A DNA stretch of 6,029 nucleotides from JALXCG01 sp026991065 [NCBI: Gemmatimonadota bacterium] (GCA_026991065.1 JALXCG010000421.1:1-6029), one strand, 5' to 3'; counted from the first letter of the stretch, positions 1 through 6,000 are shown. Translations and numbers: made by a program. Notes: generated from the letters alone by a model not told the origin.

Positions 1-746
1 TGCCCTTTTCGGTGAGAACCACCACCGCCAAGCAAGGATCCGCTCATGAATCCTCGGTCGATGGCGACCCATCGAATGCGAGAGATGCCCTTGATGACTC
101 GTTCTGCTCGCAACAGTAGCGGCAACGGGAACTTCCGCTCGTCGATTCCCGCTTTAGAAAAACCGACCGCGATCGGCAGCCCAAGCTGCGGTACATACGC
201 CCAGACCAGTTGGAATCCCACGAAGTGCTCGGTGATCGTGCGCAATCCATTCTTGAGCCGGACCTTTTTGCTCCGGCTGGGTCGACCCGCCCCCTTCGCG
301 CTTTCTCCGCACCCGATGAGGGTGCCGTCGATCAAGACACCGATCTCTGCAGGAACCTCGGGCAGCGCCTGCCAAACAAGACGCGATGCCACCTCAAACA
401 GATGCCGCATCGTGGCCACCGGGATCTTCAAGATGTTCTTGGTCACCGCCTCCGGATCAACCGGAAGATTGCGCCGCGGGGCCGCGCGACGGCTGGCGCC
501 ACGCTGGGTAAGGCCCTCCTCCATCTGATGTGCGTTGAACCCGATTCGACGCATGAGGTGCTCGTCGGTGAAGACCATGTCAGGGAGAGCATTCTGGCTC
601 GGAATACGAGCCAGGCACCGCAGGCAATACACCAGAACGTAACGGGAGAAGGGCATCGACTCTCGCTTGATCCTTGCACCCTTCAACGCTTCCAAGAGGC
701 CGAACACGCCGAGTCTTTCCAGCCAAATGAAGAAAACATCTACCAG
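1..746 (-). CDS. Partial IS4-like DDE transposase, running off the left edge
   Basis: The minus-strand frame with codons at 744-746, 741-743 and so on is open from just below a TAA at 759-761 to base 1, so the C-terminus lies outside the window. About 248 residues are visible. Numbered from a CTG at 746, a helical N-terminal region carries the blocks NALPDMVFTDEHLMRRIGF (52-70) and NAHQMEEGLTQRG (71-83). The first catalytic aspartate is in VLIDGT (D140), a basic stretch follows at 155-165, and the second aspartate is in WVAIDRGF (D230). The D-G-T and D-R-G-F blocks fit the DDE catalytic core of IS4-type transposases; the final glutamate would lie beyond the edge. The start is uncertain. There is no early ATG (the first is residue 31), but an AAGGA sits 9 bases before the CTG, and the in-frame stop leaves little room upstream. 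The N-terminus may be damaged. The element's ends are not visible, so mobility cannot be judged. I am confident of the transposase call, less so of the exact family. Confidence 0.8.
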   Translation of the reverse strand, partial: MVDVFFIWLERLGVFGLLEALKGARIKRESMPFSRYVLVYCLRCLARIPSQNALPDMVFTDEHLMRRIGFNAHQMEEGLTQRGASRRAAPRRNLPVDPEAVTKNILKIPVATMRHLFEVASRLVWQALPEVPAEIGVLIDGTLIGCGESAKGAGRPSRSKKVRLKNGLRTITEHFVGFQLVWAYVPQLGLPIAVGFSKAGIDERKFPLPLLLRAERVIKGISRIRWVAIDRGFMSGSLLGGGGSHRKG

Positions 747-883
747 CGTCGCCGATCCTTAAGGGGTAGACCGCATTCGGTTCGGCATTCCCGTGCACGT
801 CACGAGCCACACCCAAGCGGTCGCTCAGCCACTACTCGTACGACCCAGCAGGGAAGATCGAGCAAGACCAAGAAGTCAACGGC

Positions 884-956
884 GGCATGCCAAACTTCCC
901 CACTTCTGATGCTCGCAAGTCGGCAGCTTCGCCCGAGCAAAGTTGCTGGGCATGCC
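884..956. repeat. Nested imperfect inverted repeat
   Basis: GGCATGCC at 884-891 pairs with an identical GGCATGCC at 949-956; the octamer is its own reverse complement. Inside, AACTT (893-897) faces AAGTT (940-944), and TGCTCG (910-915) faces CGAGCA (934-939), leaving an 18-base loop. The arms are interrupted by a bulge of about 12 bases on the left and 4 on the right. The pairing could fold as DNA or RNA. It may belong to the insertion element's end, a regulatory hairpin or a recombination site; nothing seen decides this. A third GCATGCC lies at 979-985. Confidence 0.45.
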
Positions 957-1043
957 TGGCCACGAAACACGGCAGCCAGCATGCCAGCGCGCGGTCCTCC
1001 CGAGGATCCTGCGGCGATATCGAAACGTCAGAGAGAAAAAGCG

Positions 1044-1072
1044 TTGACCTGTCGTACATGGTTAGGCATAAT
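1044..1072 (+). promoter_or_regulatory. Sigma70-like promoter
   Basis: TTGACC at 1044-1049 is followed after exactly 17 bases by CATAAT at 1067-1072. Each box differs from consensus by one base, and the surrounding DNA is locally AT-rich in a GC-rich region. It points right, toward the broken region at 1226-1795 and the two secreted-protein genes, and is the best plus-strand promoter seen upstream of them. If it serves the peptidase gene, the leader would be about 760 bases, which is long, so it may belong to the older, decayed gene. Confidence 0.4.
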
Positions 1073-1225
1073 TGTATCTCAATTGACTTCCTTGTTCAGC
1101 GGCGCAGTGAGACATCAGCAATAAAGAGCCCCAATGCGAAACTCTCAGCGGACAGGAAACCGGACAAGAGGTGCTACAGAGAGAGGAGAGGCTACAGCAA
1201 TCGCATCGAGGGACAGCAGTAGTGA

Positions 1226-1795
1226 CTTGGCGATCTTGTTAGTGTCGGTGCCGCCCAACAAGCACTCAGCCCGCTGTTCCACGCGGTCGTGGCGGATCTT
1301 AACCAACACGGCGCCTCGAATCTCGTTTGCTATGCACCAGAAGGTCTACCGCTCCCCCCCTCTAGCTCAAGATTGGCCATTGAAGGCCATGTTTCCGACC
1401 TCGGCGTTGAACTGGATGCCAATAAGCGATCCAAGCTGGGCGGAGACTATTCACCACTCGGAACATGGACTGGCCCGCTCCATCCAGAGGACCGTGCCGC
1501 TATCCTTGATGGTGATGACTACGTCTATTCCACGAGGGACAGGCAGGACGACGATCTCTTCGCGCTCCACCAAGACCGGCTTTGGGCACCGTGCCCGTGA
1601 CCACCGTGACAAGACGCAATACGGTCCTGTACAGTCGCAGTCGAGAGTGACGCTTATCAACACGCCGGGCGTGGTCACCATGCGCATGGACCACAACGCG
1701 CAGCTTTGCGCCCGGGACGATCGGCTGGATCTAAAGGCGGCGCTGGATTTCAACACCAACACGATATGGAATGCCAACGTGATCGAATCGTAGAC
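1226..1795 (+). pseudogene. Coding-like, frame-broken stretch; possible decayed gene
   Basis: I do not recognise a product. From 1226 to 1600 one frame reads through about 124 residues with codons biased to G at the first position, but it begins right after tandem TAG TGA stops and has only a GTG (1289) as a possible start. From about 1641 to 1795 a different frame reads RVTLINTPGVVTMRMDHN and on to NTIWNANVIES before a TAG, again with coding-like composition and no start of its own. One reading is a single gene broken by one or two frameshifts between about 1570 and 1650. A rival is an antisense frame at 1451-1822, whose middle also looks protein-like; codon bias there is nearly symmetrical, so strand is not certain. 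Chance open frames in GC-rich DNA remain possible. There is no ribosome binding site that decides the matter. Confidence 0.22.
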
Positions 1796-1823
1796 TCGGC
1801 AAGACATCGTAACCTGGGTCAAG

Positions 1824-1829
1824 TAAGGA
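1824..1829 (+). promoter_or_regulatory. Ribosome binding site of the M23 peptidase gene
   Basis: TAAGGA lies 9 bases before the ATG at 1839. This supports that start over any downstream codon; no other in-frame ATG occurs nearby, and the chosen start keeps the hydrophobic export segment. Confidence 0.65.
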
Positions 1830-1838
1830 AATCGTTAG

Positions 1839-2837
1839 ATGTCGACATTAGAACACCTCGTCCACATTTGGAAAGCGCAATGGAGCAGGCACCCTATCGG
1901 GCCGACAGCGACTCTCTTCGTCATTCTTGGATTCCCGCCAACGGCTCGTGGCGTCGACTTCTATTTCCCCGTGCCTGAGGGCTACGACTGGAGGATTTCT
2001 CAAGGCCGGATTGACTCTCCGGGATGCGCCTATCGGCACGATGGATCCTTGCAGTTTGCTTACGACATCAGCCTTCCGGGAGATGCCGATTGCAACATCG
2101 ATATCCTGGCAGCTGCAGCTGGCGTGGTTGTGCAACCGTTGGAGCGTTCCTTCGCTCCTAGTTGCGACGACAACTCGGGAAACGGACAATGGGGAAACAC
2201 CGTTGTGATCGACCACGGAGGAGGTTTCTTTTCCCGGGTAGCTCACCTCAACGAGGTCTACGTGGATGTAGGGAACGAGGTATGCAGAGGGCAAGTGCTT
2301 GGAACACTTGGGAGTACTGGAGAAAGCACCGCCCCACATGTTCACTTTCAGGTTCAGGAATCAGCATCGGGTGTCTCCGTTCCGTTCGAGTTTGTGGATA
2401 ATCCAGGCCTACTCTCGTGCGGACCGGTGTACCACTCCGGGAACTCCCTCGATTGTGGGGCGCAGTGTATTGGGACCATTCCAGGCACAGGGCAGGCATT
2501 TCGTGTCACCGACTCGGGAGGTCAAACACTTATGGCCATATTCCACGATGGAAATATCGGCCTGCGGGGCCAACTGGTGGAGCAAAGTTCCGCGACTCCT
2601 CCAGCCGGCAGTTTCATCATCCAGGCATCAGACGGATCACGACTGGGCTGGGTGGACCGGACTAGCGGAGATCTGCAAATAGGCGGCTCTCTTCACTGTA
2701 CCGACTCACCACTCTATGCCTCCCCGGTCGAAGCTGAGTTCTATGTGGAGAACTCCAGCGGAAACATCGTGGCCAAGTTCAATGGTAACAGCAAAGATCT
2801 GTTCATCCGGGGCAAGCTCGAAGAGCACAAATACTAG
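1839..2837 (+). CDS. Exported M23 (LytM-like) metallopeptidase with C-terminal repeat array
   Basis: M23 enzymes are zinc endopeptidases that cut peptide crosslinks in peptidoglycan. This 332-residue protein has a basic N-terminus and a hydrophobic segment at about 22-33 (TATLFVILGF), followed by small residues near 35-38, which fits an export signal although it is not a textbook one. The catalytic domain spans about 60-190. H67 and D76 (HDGSLQFAYD) match the first metal-ligand pair in the spaced form common in this family. VVIDHGGG (122-129), AHLNEV with H136, and HVHF with H167 and H169 complete the site, so an active enzyme is expected. There are eight cysteines (63, 85, 109, 149, 194, 206, 210, 287), consistent with disulfides outside the cytoplasm. 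Residues 221-332 form three related beta-rich units, probably for surface anchoring or partner binding (inference). The next gene starts 59 bases on with no terminator between, suggesting an operon. The peptidase call is firm; its natural target is not known. Confidence 0.93.
   Translation: MSTLEHLVHIWKAQWSRHPIGPTATLFVILGFPPTARGVDFYFPVPEGYDWRISQGRIDSPGCAYRHDGSLQFAYDISLPGDADCNIDILAAAAGVVVQPLERSFAPSCDDNSGNGQWGNTVVIDHGGGFFSRVAHLNEVYVDVGNEVCRGQVLGTLGSTGESTAPHVHFQVQESASGVSVPFEFVDNPGLLSCGPVYHSGNSLDCGAQCIGTIPGTGQAFRVTDSGGQTLMAIFHDGNIGLRGQLVEQSSATPPAGSFIIQASDGSRLGWVDRTSGDLQIGGSLHCTDSPLYASPVEAEFYVENSSGNIVAKFNGNSKDLFIRGKLEEHKY
2499..2834 (+). repeat. Three degenerate protein repeats at the peptidase C-terminus
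   Basis: Units begin at residues 221 (FRVTDSGGQTLMAIFHDGN), 259 (FIIQASDGSRLGWVDRTSG) and 301 (FYVENSSGNIVAKFNGNSK). Each ends in a G-rich strand: IGLRGQL, LQIGGSL and LFIRGKL. The shared pattern is F-x-hydrophobic, a D/N-S-x-G turn, a hydrophobic-A/G-x-F-like strand, then G/D-L-x-I-x-G-x-L, with a period of about 38-42 residues. The DNA itself is not visibly repeated, so the duplication is old. Similar NSSG...G-L-x-I-x-G-x-L units are, as I recall, found in bacterial and archaeal surface proteins. Confidence 0.7.
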
Positions 2838-2884
2838 AGCGATTTTGAACCACACTCCTACCTGTGCAACCGGTAGTCTTCATT

Positions 2885-2888
2885 GGAG
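2885..2888 (+). promoter_or_regulatory. Ribosome binding site of the large surface-protein gene
   Basis: GGAG lies 8 bases before the ATG at 2897. It favours this start over the overlapping out-of-frame ATG at 2890, which leads only to a short shadow frame. Confidence 0.6.
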
Positions 2889-2896
2889 TATGACGC

Positions 2897-5641
2897 ATGA
2901 GACACAACTGCGCACTGCTTTCCATCACTGTCTCCGTCCTTTGGACGATGACTCACACCCAGGCGAATTCTGCTCAAATAGACCTCCAGTGCCGCACGGT
3001 CGTGGTGGACATAGATAGGGATGGAGATGATGATCTTCTGCGCTACGTTCCAGGGGAACCTGGTCAGGTTCTCCTGAACAGTGGTGCATTGAGCTTCTCA
3101 GAAATGCCGCTTCCGGATGAGGTCGACACCCTACGGATCAATGACATTGCGTTGATCCAAATCGACGGAGATGAGTGGAAGGAGGTTCTGCTGGTATCAG
3201 ATAGCGGATCGTTGGTCATCGAAACCGGCGCCGAACTGCAAATCCGCAGCCGTATCGCGGGTGGCTTCGATGCGCAACTGCACGACCTGGATGCGGACGG
3301 TCAACCTGAACTCCTAATAGGATCCTCCGTTTACGCCGTGCAGTCAGGAAACTTGCGGCTTTTGGAGTTGCCGCCTGTTCGTGGCGTTAGATCAGCAGGG
3401 GCTGGCGGCAAGATGACCATCTCCGGTGAACAAGATCTGAAGGGCAGTCAACAACAAGGCACATCGAAAGACTGGACCGGGACCGCCAATGGAGCCGATA
3501 CTCCCTGCACCTCCCCGGAATGTCTCTCCATGGCCGATCAGCGGTATTTGAACGCGGCGGACGAGGAAGTGGGGGAAGCGAACATCATCGATGGCGCTGT
3601 AACCGGTAGTAAGATCGCGCCCAATTCGGTTTCTTCTGTCCATTTGGTTGATGGCGCCGTCTCTTCAATTGATTTGGCGACGGGAGCGGTGGGAGGTGCG
3701 CAGATTCAAGACCACTCCGTGACAAGCGACAAGCTGGAACTGGGCCTGACCGTTCCTAATTCAGATCACCTCGACTGGTTAGACTCCTCCCAGTTTCTAC
3801 GCTCGGACATATCCGACACGCTCACCGGTAATCTGACCGTACTCGACACACTTAGGGTTGGCACTGGACACGGCACCGCGGTAACCCCTAGTGCAACCGT
3901 GGTATTTGGCGATCCAAAGGGATCTGATTACATGTTCTCTGGCCACGCCTTTACCCTCCAGGGAATCTTCTCCGATGCACAAGCTGACAAATTCCCCTAC
4001 ATTCAAATGTTGGATGAAGACTCTTCTCGAGCGTTCTTTCTGGGGTGGGGCTCCAAGTCAAGCCACTACATCGATTGGAAGTTTGAAAACGGATATGACC
4101 TTTCGATCCAGGGAGCGAATGTTGGAATAGGAACTACTAGCCCAGCGGCGCGTCTCAATGTCGTCGGAAACGGCATTCTTGCCGACCGGTTCGCAGTTCA
4201 GAATATCAATGATCGCGCAAATGATTCCCCTTGGTATGGTCTTGGGCAGAGCAACTACATCCTTCCCGGTACCTTCATAGATTCTCCTGCTGTTCAATTG
4301 GCAGGATTCTACGGATTGCTTCTCAAGACCGAACAGGGAGAGCTTGCCATACACGAGTTTGGCAACGTTGGAGTTGGCACCACGGATCCACAGGACAAGC
4401 TACACGTTATCGGCAATGTCCGATCCGGTACAGTTTCCGGTGGAAACGGCGCGTTTTACCTGGGGAATCCGTCGCATGGTCTGAGGCGAGAGCAGAATAA
4501 TGACGTCGACCTGTATACAGCCGGCTCAGCGAGCCTTCGGTTCCTCATCGATGAATCCGAGAAGGCTCGTATCACGGCGGCGGGAAACCTTGGGATTGGG
4601 ACCACAGCCCCCACAGCGCGTCTCGAGACCCGAACGGATCACGGTCACGGGGTGGTCGCAATCACATCTGGAGCTTCCGACGAAGTGGCCGGAATCTACG
4701 GCGAGAACACAGCCACAACGGCGAACACCAAAGGCGTTACAGGAATTACTCACTCGCCCGGAGCCCCAACGGGCAGTTCCATCGGTGTTTACGGGGTTTC
4801 TGCGAGTTCTTCAGTGTCTGGAGGAGGGTCTTTTGGGGTAATGGGACGCAGTAACCAGTTCGCTGACAACGTGCCCACGGGAAGCGCGGCGGTTATGGGC
4901 TATGCTCCCGGCAATACCGACGGAAGCGGTGAGCACAATGGCGGAGCCCACGGCGGCTGGTTCGAGACCAACTCCAGAATCGACGGTCTGACAGGGATAA
5001 CGGGTAGAACAACGGCGCAGAATGGGAAGGTAACCGGCGTTTACGGCGCTACTAGGTCAACACATTCGGGAGCTGCCGGTGTTGTCGGAGACCTTCCATA
5101 TGGAGGCCAGACGGGCAAGGCAGTGTGGGGAAGAGTTAGTCTCAACAGCGGAATCGCTGTCTACGCAAGCACGACGCCGACTCAAGTTGGCGTGTACTCT
5201 GAAGGGCGCATGGCTGCGAAGGCATACGACATCGTCGCTGAAATCGACAATCAGCCCAGATCCCTCCATGTGCCGCAGACGGCCCAGCAAGTGACCGTTC
5301 TATATGGCCATTCGAACTTGAGTGAGGAGCGAGCCCAAATCCAAGCTCCCCGTTGGCTGGTTGAGGTGGCGAGTCACAACGGCCTGGCGATGCAAATCTA
5401 CCTGACACCGATCGGGCCGGGGGGAGTCTATGTCGAATCCGCTGACGAATCCACGGGCTCTTTTGTTATTGCGGGCAAGGCGCGGGCGGTTAACTACATG
5501 CTGGTCGCGAGCAGCCCGGCTACCGATGAACCAAAAGTATCCGAAGATGCGTTGCGTCACGATGTCGGCTATGGCGGTGTGCAGCCTCCCACATTCTGGG
5601 ATGGCGATCATGTAGCCTCGGATTTCCATGCATTAGAATAG
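2897..5641 (+). CDS. Large exported mosaic surface protein: FG-GAP/VCBS motifs plus tail-fibre-like repeats
   Basis: The 914-residue product opens with a clear Sec-type signal peptide (hydrophobic core about 5-18, likely cut after ANSA at residue 26). Ca-binding propeller motifs follow: DIDRDGDDD (38-46), IDGDEWKEVLLV (89-100) and DLDADGQPELLIG (130-142), as in FG-GAP/VCBS repeats, though three are too few for a full propeller. A Cys pair (204, 209) precedes five exact ten-residue repeats (232-281). HLDWLDSSQFLRSDISDTLT (291-310) is a motif familiar from tail-fibre-like proteins, and NVGIGTTSP-type motifs stand at 408, 490 and 564. Residues 599-770 carry nine or more G-[VIL]-x-G turns, and a beta-rich domain (about 772-875) ends with ILTP-like (IYLTPIGPGGVYV) and NYMLVASSP strands. 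No peptidase S74 chaperone or anchor motif is evident. The likely role is an elongated, perhaps trimeric, surface fibre or adhesin. Location and partner are inferred; pairing with the upstream peptidase suggests cell-wall insertion or remodelling. Confidence 0.88.
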   Translation: MRHNCALLSITVSVLWTMTHTQANSAQIDLQCRTVVVDIDRDGDDDLLRYVPGEPGQVLLNSGALSFSEMPLPDEVDTLRINDIALIQIDGDEWKEVLLVSDSGSLVIETGAELQIRSRIAGGFDAQLHDLDADGQPELLIGSSVYAVQSGNLRLLELPPVRGVRSAGAGGKMTISGEQDLKGSQQQGTSKDWTGTANGADTPCTSPECLSMADQRYLNAADEEVGEANIIDGAVTGSKIAPNSVSSVHLVDGAVSSIDLATGAVGGAQIQDHSVTSDKLELGLTVPNSDHLDWLDSSQFLRSDISDTLTGNLTVLDTLRVGTGHGTAVTPSATVVFGDPKGSDYMFSGHAFTLQGIFSDAQADKFPYIQMLDEDSSRAFFLGWGSKSSHYIDWKFENGYDLSIQGANVGIGTTSPAARLNVVGNGILADRFAVQNINDRANDSPWYGLGQSNYILPGTFIDSPAVQLAGFYGLLLKTEQGELAIHEFGNVGVGTTDPQDKLHVIGNVRSGTVSGGNGAFYLGNPSHGLRREQNNDVDLYTAGSASLRFLIDESEKARITAAGNLGIGTTAPTARLETRTDHGHGVVAITSGASDEVAGIYGENTATTANTKGVTGITHSPGAPTGSSIGVYGVSASSSVSGGGSFGVMGRSNQFADNVPTGSAAVMGYAPGNTDGSGEHNGGAHGGWFETNSRIDGLTGITGRTTAQNGKVTGVYGATRSTHSGAAGVVGDLPYGGQTGKAVWGRVSLNSGIAVYASTTPTQVGVYSEGRMAAKAYDIVAEIDNQPRSLHVPQTAQQVTVLYGHSNLSEERAQIQAPRWLVEVASHNGLAMQIYLTPIGPGGVYVESADESTGSFVIAGKARAVNYMLVASSPATDEPKVSEDALRHDVGYGGVQPPTFWDGDHVASDFHALE
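3590..3739 (+). repeat. Five tandem decapeptide repeats
   Basis: Residues 232-281 of the large surface protein read as five consecutive ten-residue units without any gap: DGAVTGSKIA, PNSVSSVHLV, DGAVSSIDLA, TGAVGGAQIQ and DHSVTSDKLE. Valine at position 4 and isoleucine, leucine or equivalent at position 9 are invariant in type. The 30-base period is exact in length but diverged in sequence. Such DGSVTSAKIA-like arrays are known from tail-fibre-like and bacterial surface proteins and are expected to form a beta-solenoid or a trimeric stalk. Confidence 0.85.
4118..4630 (+). repeat. Three NVGIGTT-type stalk motifs
   Basis: NVGIGTTSPAARLNV begins at residue 408, NVGVGTTDPQDKLHV at 490 and NLGIGTTAPTARLET at 564 of the large surface protein, separated by 82 and 74 residues. 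The pattern N-[VL]-G-[IV]-G-T-T-x-P-x-x-[RK]-L is widespread in phage tail fibres and in bacterial surface proteins with fibre-like stalks. Each motif probably marks the start of a beta-rich segment of the shaft. Confidence 0.85.
4691..5206 (+). repeat. G-V-Y-G repeat zone
   Basis: Residues 599-770 contain a recurring turn [GA]-[VIL]-x-G: GIYG (599), GVTG (613), GVYG (630), GVMG (647), AVMG (665), GLTG (697), GVYG (714), GVVG (728) and AVWG (742), with weaker copies at 754 and 765. Spacing is mostly 14-18 residues, with one longer interval (665 to 697). Gly, Ser, Thr and Ala dominate between them. This fits a repetitive beta structure forming the distal shaft or head of the fibre. Confidence 0.75.
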
Positions 5642-5688
5642 GCTGTTGCGGTATAGCGTTCAGAATACCCCGTCTTCCTCTGCCCCAT

Positions 5689-5725
5689 CCCCCGGGTGCA
5701 GAGTGCGTTCGTTGTCACCCGTGGG
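5689..5725 (+). terminator. Weak hairpin downstream of the large gene
   Basis: CGGGTG (5693-5698) pairs with CACCCG (5716-5721). After a C/T mismatch, CCC (5689-5691) pairs with GGG (5723-5725). The loop is 17 bases. No real T-run follows (AGTTCTAATT), so this is at best a poor intrinsic terminator, 47 bases past the stop codon. Confidence 0.25.
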
Positions 5726-5739
5726 GAGTTCTAATTGTC

Positions 5740-5758
5740 GCCGGGCGATGGGCCCGGC
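5740..5758. repeat. Perfect 7-bp GC hairpin
   Basis: GCCGGGC (5740-5746) and GCCCGGC (5752-5758) pair perfectly around the five-base loop GATGG. The stem is all G-C and very stable, but neither strand has a T-run after it. It could assist termination or protect the 3' end of the transcript of the large gene. Confidence 0.45.
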
Positions 5759-5952
5759 TGTGCTGCCAAAGCGGCGGAAAACCGGTGCGACGGCGTTTTA
5801 GAAACACGAAGTCGGGGCGGCGGTCGCGTTCACCCGCGATTTCGGCGGGATCCCGGCGTGGGAAGGGCGTTCTGCTGCCGGCGGAGCGCGGCCGGGGTCC
5901 GCTGCGCGGGGGGCGGTGCACTCAACAAACAAGACCGGAAACTGGGAAGCTA

Positions 5953-5969
5953 TGATATATTAGATATCA
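5953..5969. promoter_or_regulatory. AT-rich palindrome, possible operator or -10 region
   Basis: TGATAT (5953-5958) and ATATCA (5964-5969) form a perfect six-base inverted repeat around ATTAG. TATGAT (5951-5956) and TATATT (5956-5961) overlap it and could serve as a -10 box about 40-50 bases before the next start codon. I find no good -35 box 16-18 bases upstream, so a regulator-dependent promoter is possible but unproven. Confidence 0.3.
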
Positions 5970-5995
5970 GCAAGCGAGAAGGGAGGCGCACAGAC

Positions 5996-6000
5996 AAGGA
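5996..6000 (+). promoter_or_regulatory. Ribosome binding site of the gene starting at 6008
   Basis: AAGGA sits 7 bases before the ATG at 6008, an ideal spacing. It is the main evidence that a gene begins here. Confidence 0.55.

Larger units (their letters stand above)
762..1225. other. Gene-poor stretch behind the transposase
   Basis: No frame on either strand here shows a recognisable motif or a plausible start. The plus-strand frame crossing 762-1124 continues an antisense shadow of the transposase. The minus-strand frames at 800-982 and 832-1059 are short and low in motif content. The stretch holds the nested inverted repeat at 884-956, a promoter-like pair at 1044-1072 and two short direct-repeat pairs: CGGACA at 1149 and 1161, and GCTACAG at 1173 and 1191. 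The right end of the insertion element should lie somewhere here, but its terminal repeat cannot be identified without the other end. Confidence 0.5.

Noticed and set aside
46-528. Plus-strand open frame of 160 residues
   Set aside because: It also lies opposite the transposase, in another register, and lacks motifs; the minus strand explains the coding signal.
884-1067. Integron attC-like site suggested by GTTAGGC near 1062 and the inverted repeat upstream
   Set aside because: No matching RYYYAAC partner box lies at the proper distance, and the inverted repeat does not have attC arm organisation. One core heptamer can arise by chance.
1083-1111. Second promoter beginning with TTGACT at 1083
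   Set aside because: The bases at the expected -10 position (AGTGAG) do not resemble a -10 box.
210-1124. Plus-strand open frame of 304 residues
   Set aside because: It shares the codon register of the minus-strand transposase, has no recognisable motif, and past 760 becomes low-quality Arg/Ser/Thr-rich sequence. It is an antisense shadow.
1134-1793. Single 219-residue plus-strand gene starting at ATG 1134
   Set aside because: Only its last 50 or so codons look coding. The first two-thirds are Ser/Thr/Arg-rich shadow sequence opposite or beside other frames, and there is no ribosome binding site before the ATG.
1848-2345. Minus-strand open frame of 165 residues
   Set aside because: It is fully contained in the M23 peptidase gene, whose catalytic motifs are unmistakable on the plus strand.
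5715-5921. Minus-strand open frame of 68 residues in the spacer
   Set aside because: It is Arg/Pro-rich without motif or credible ribosome binding site, typical of random GC-rich DNA.
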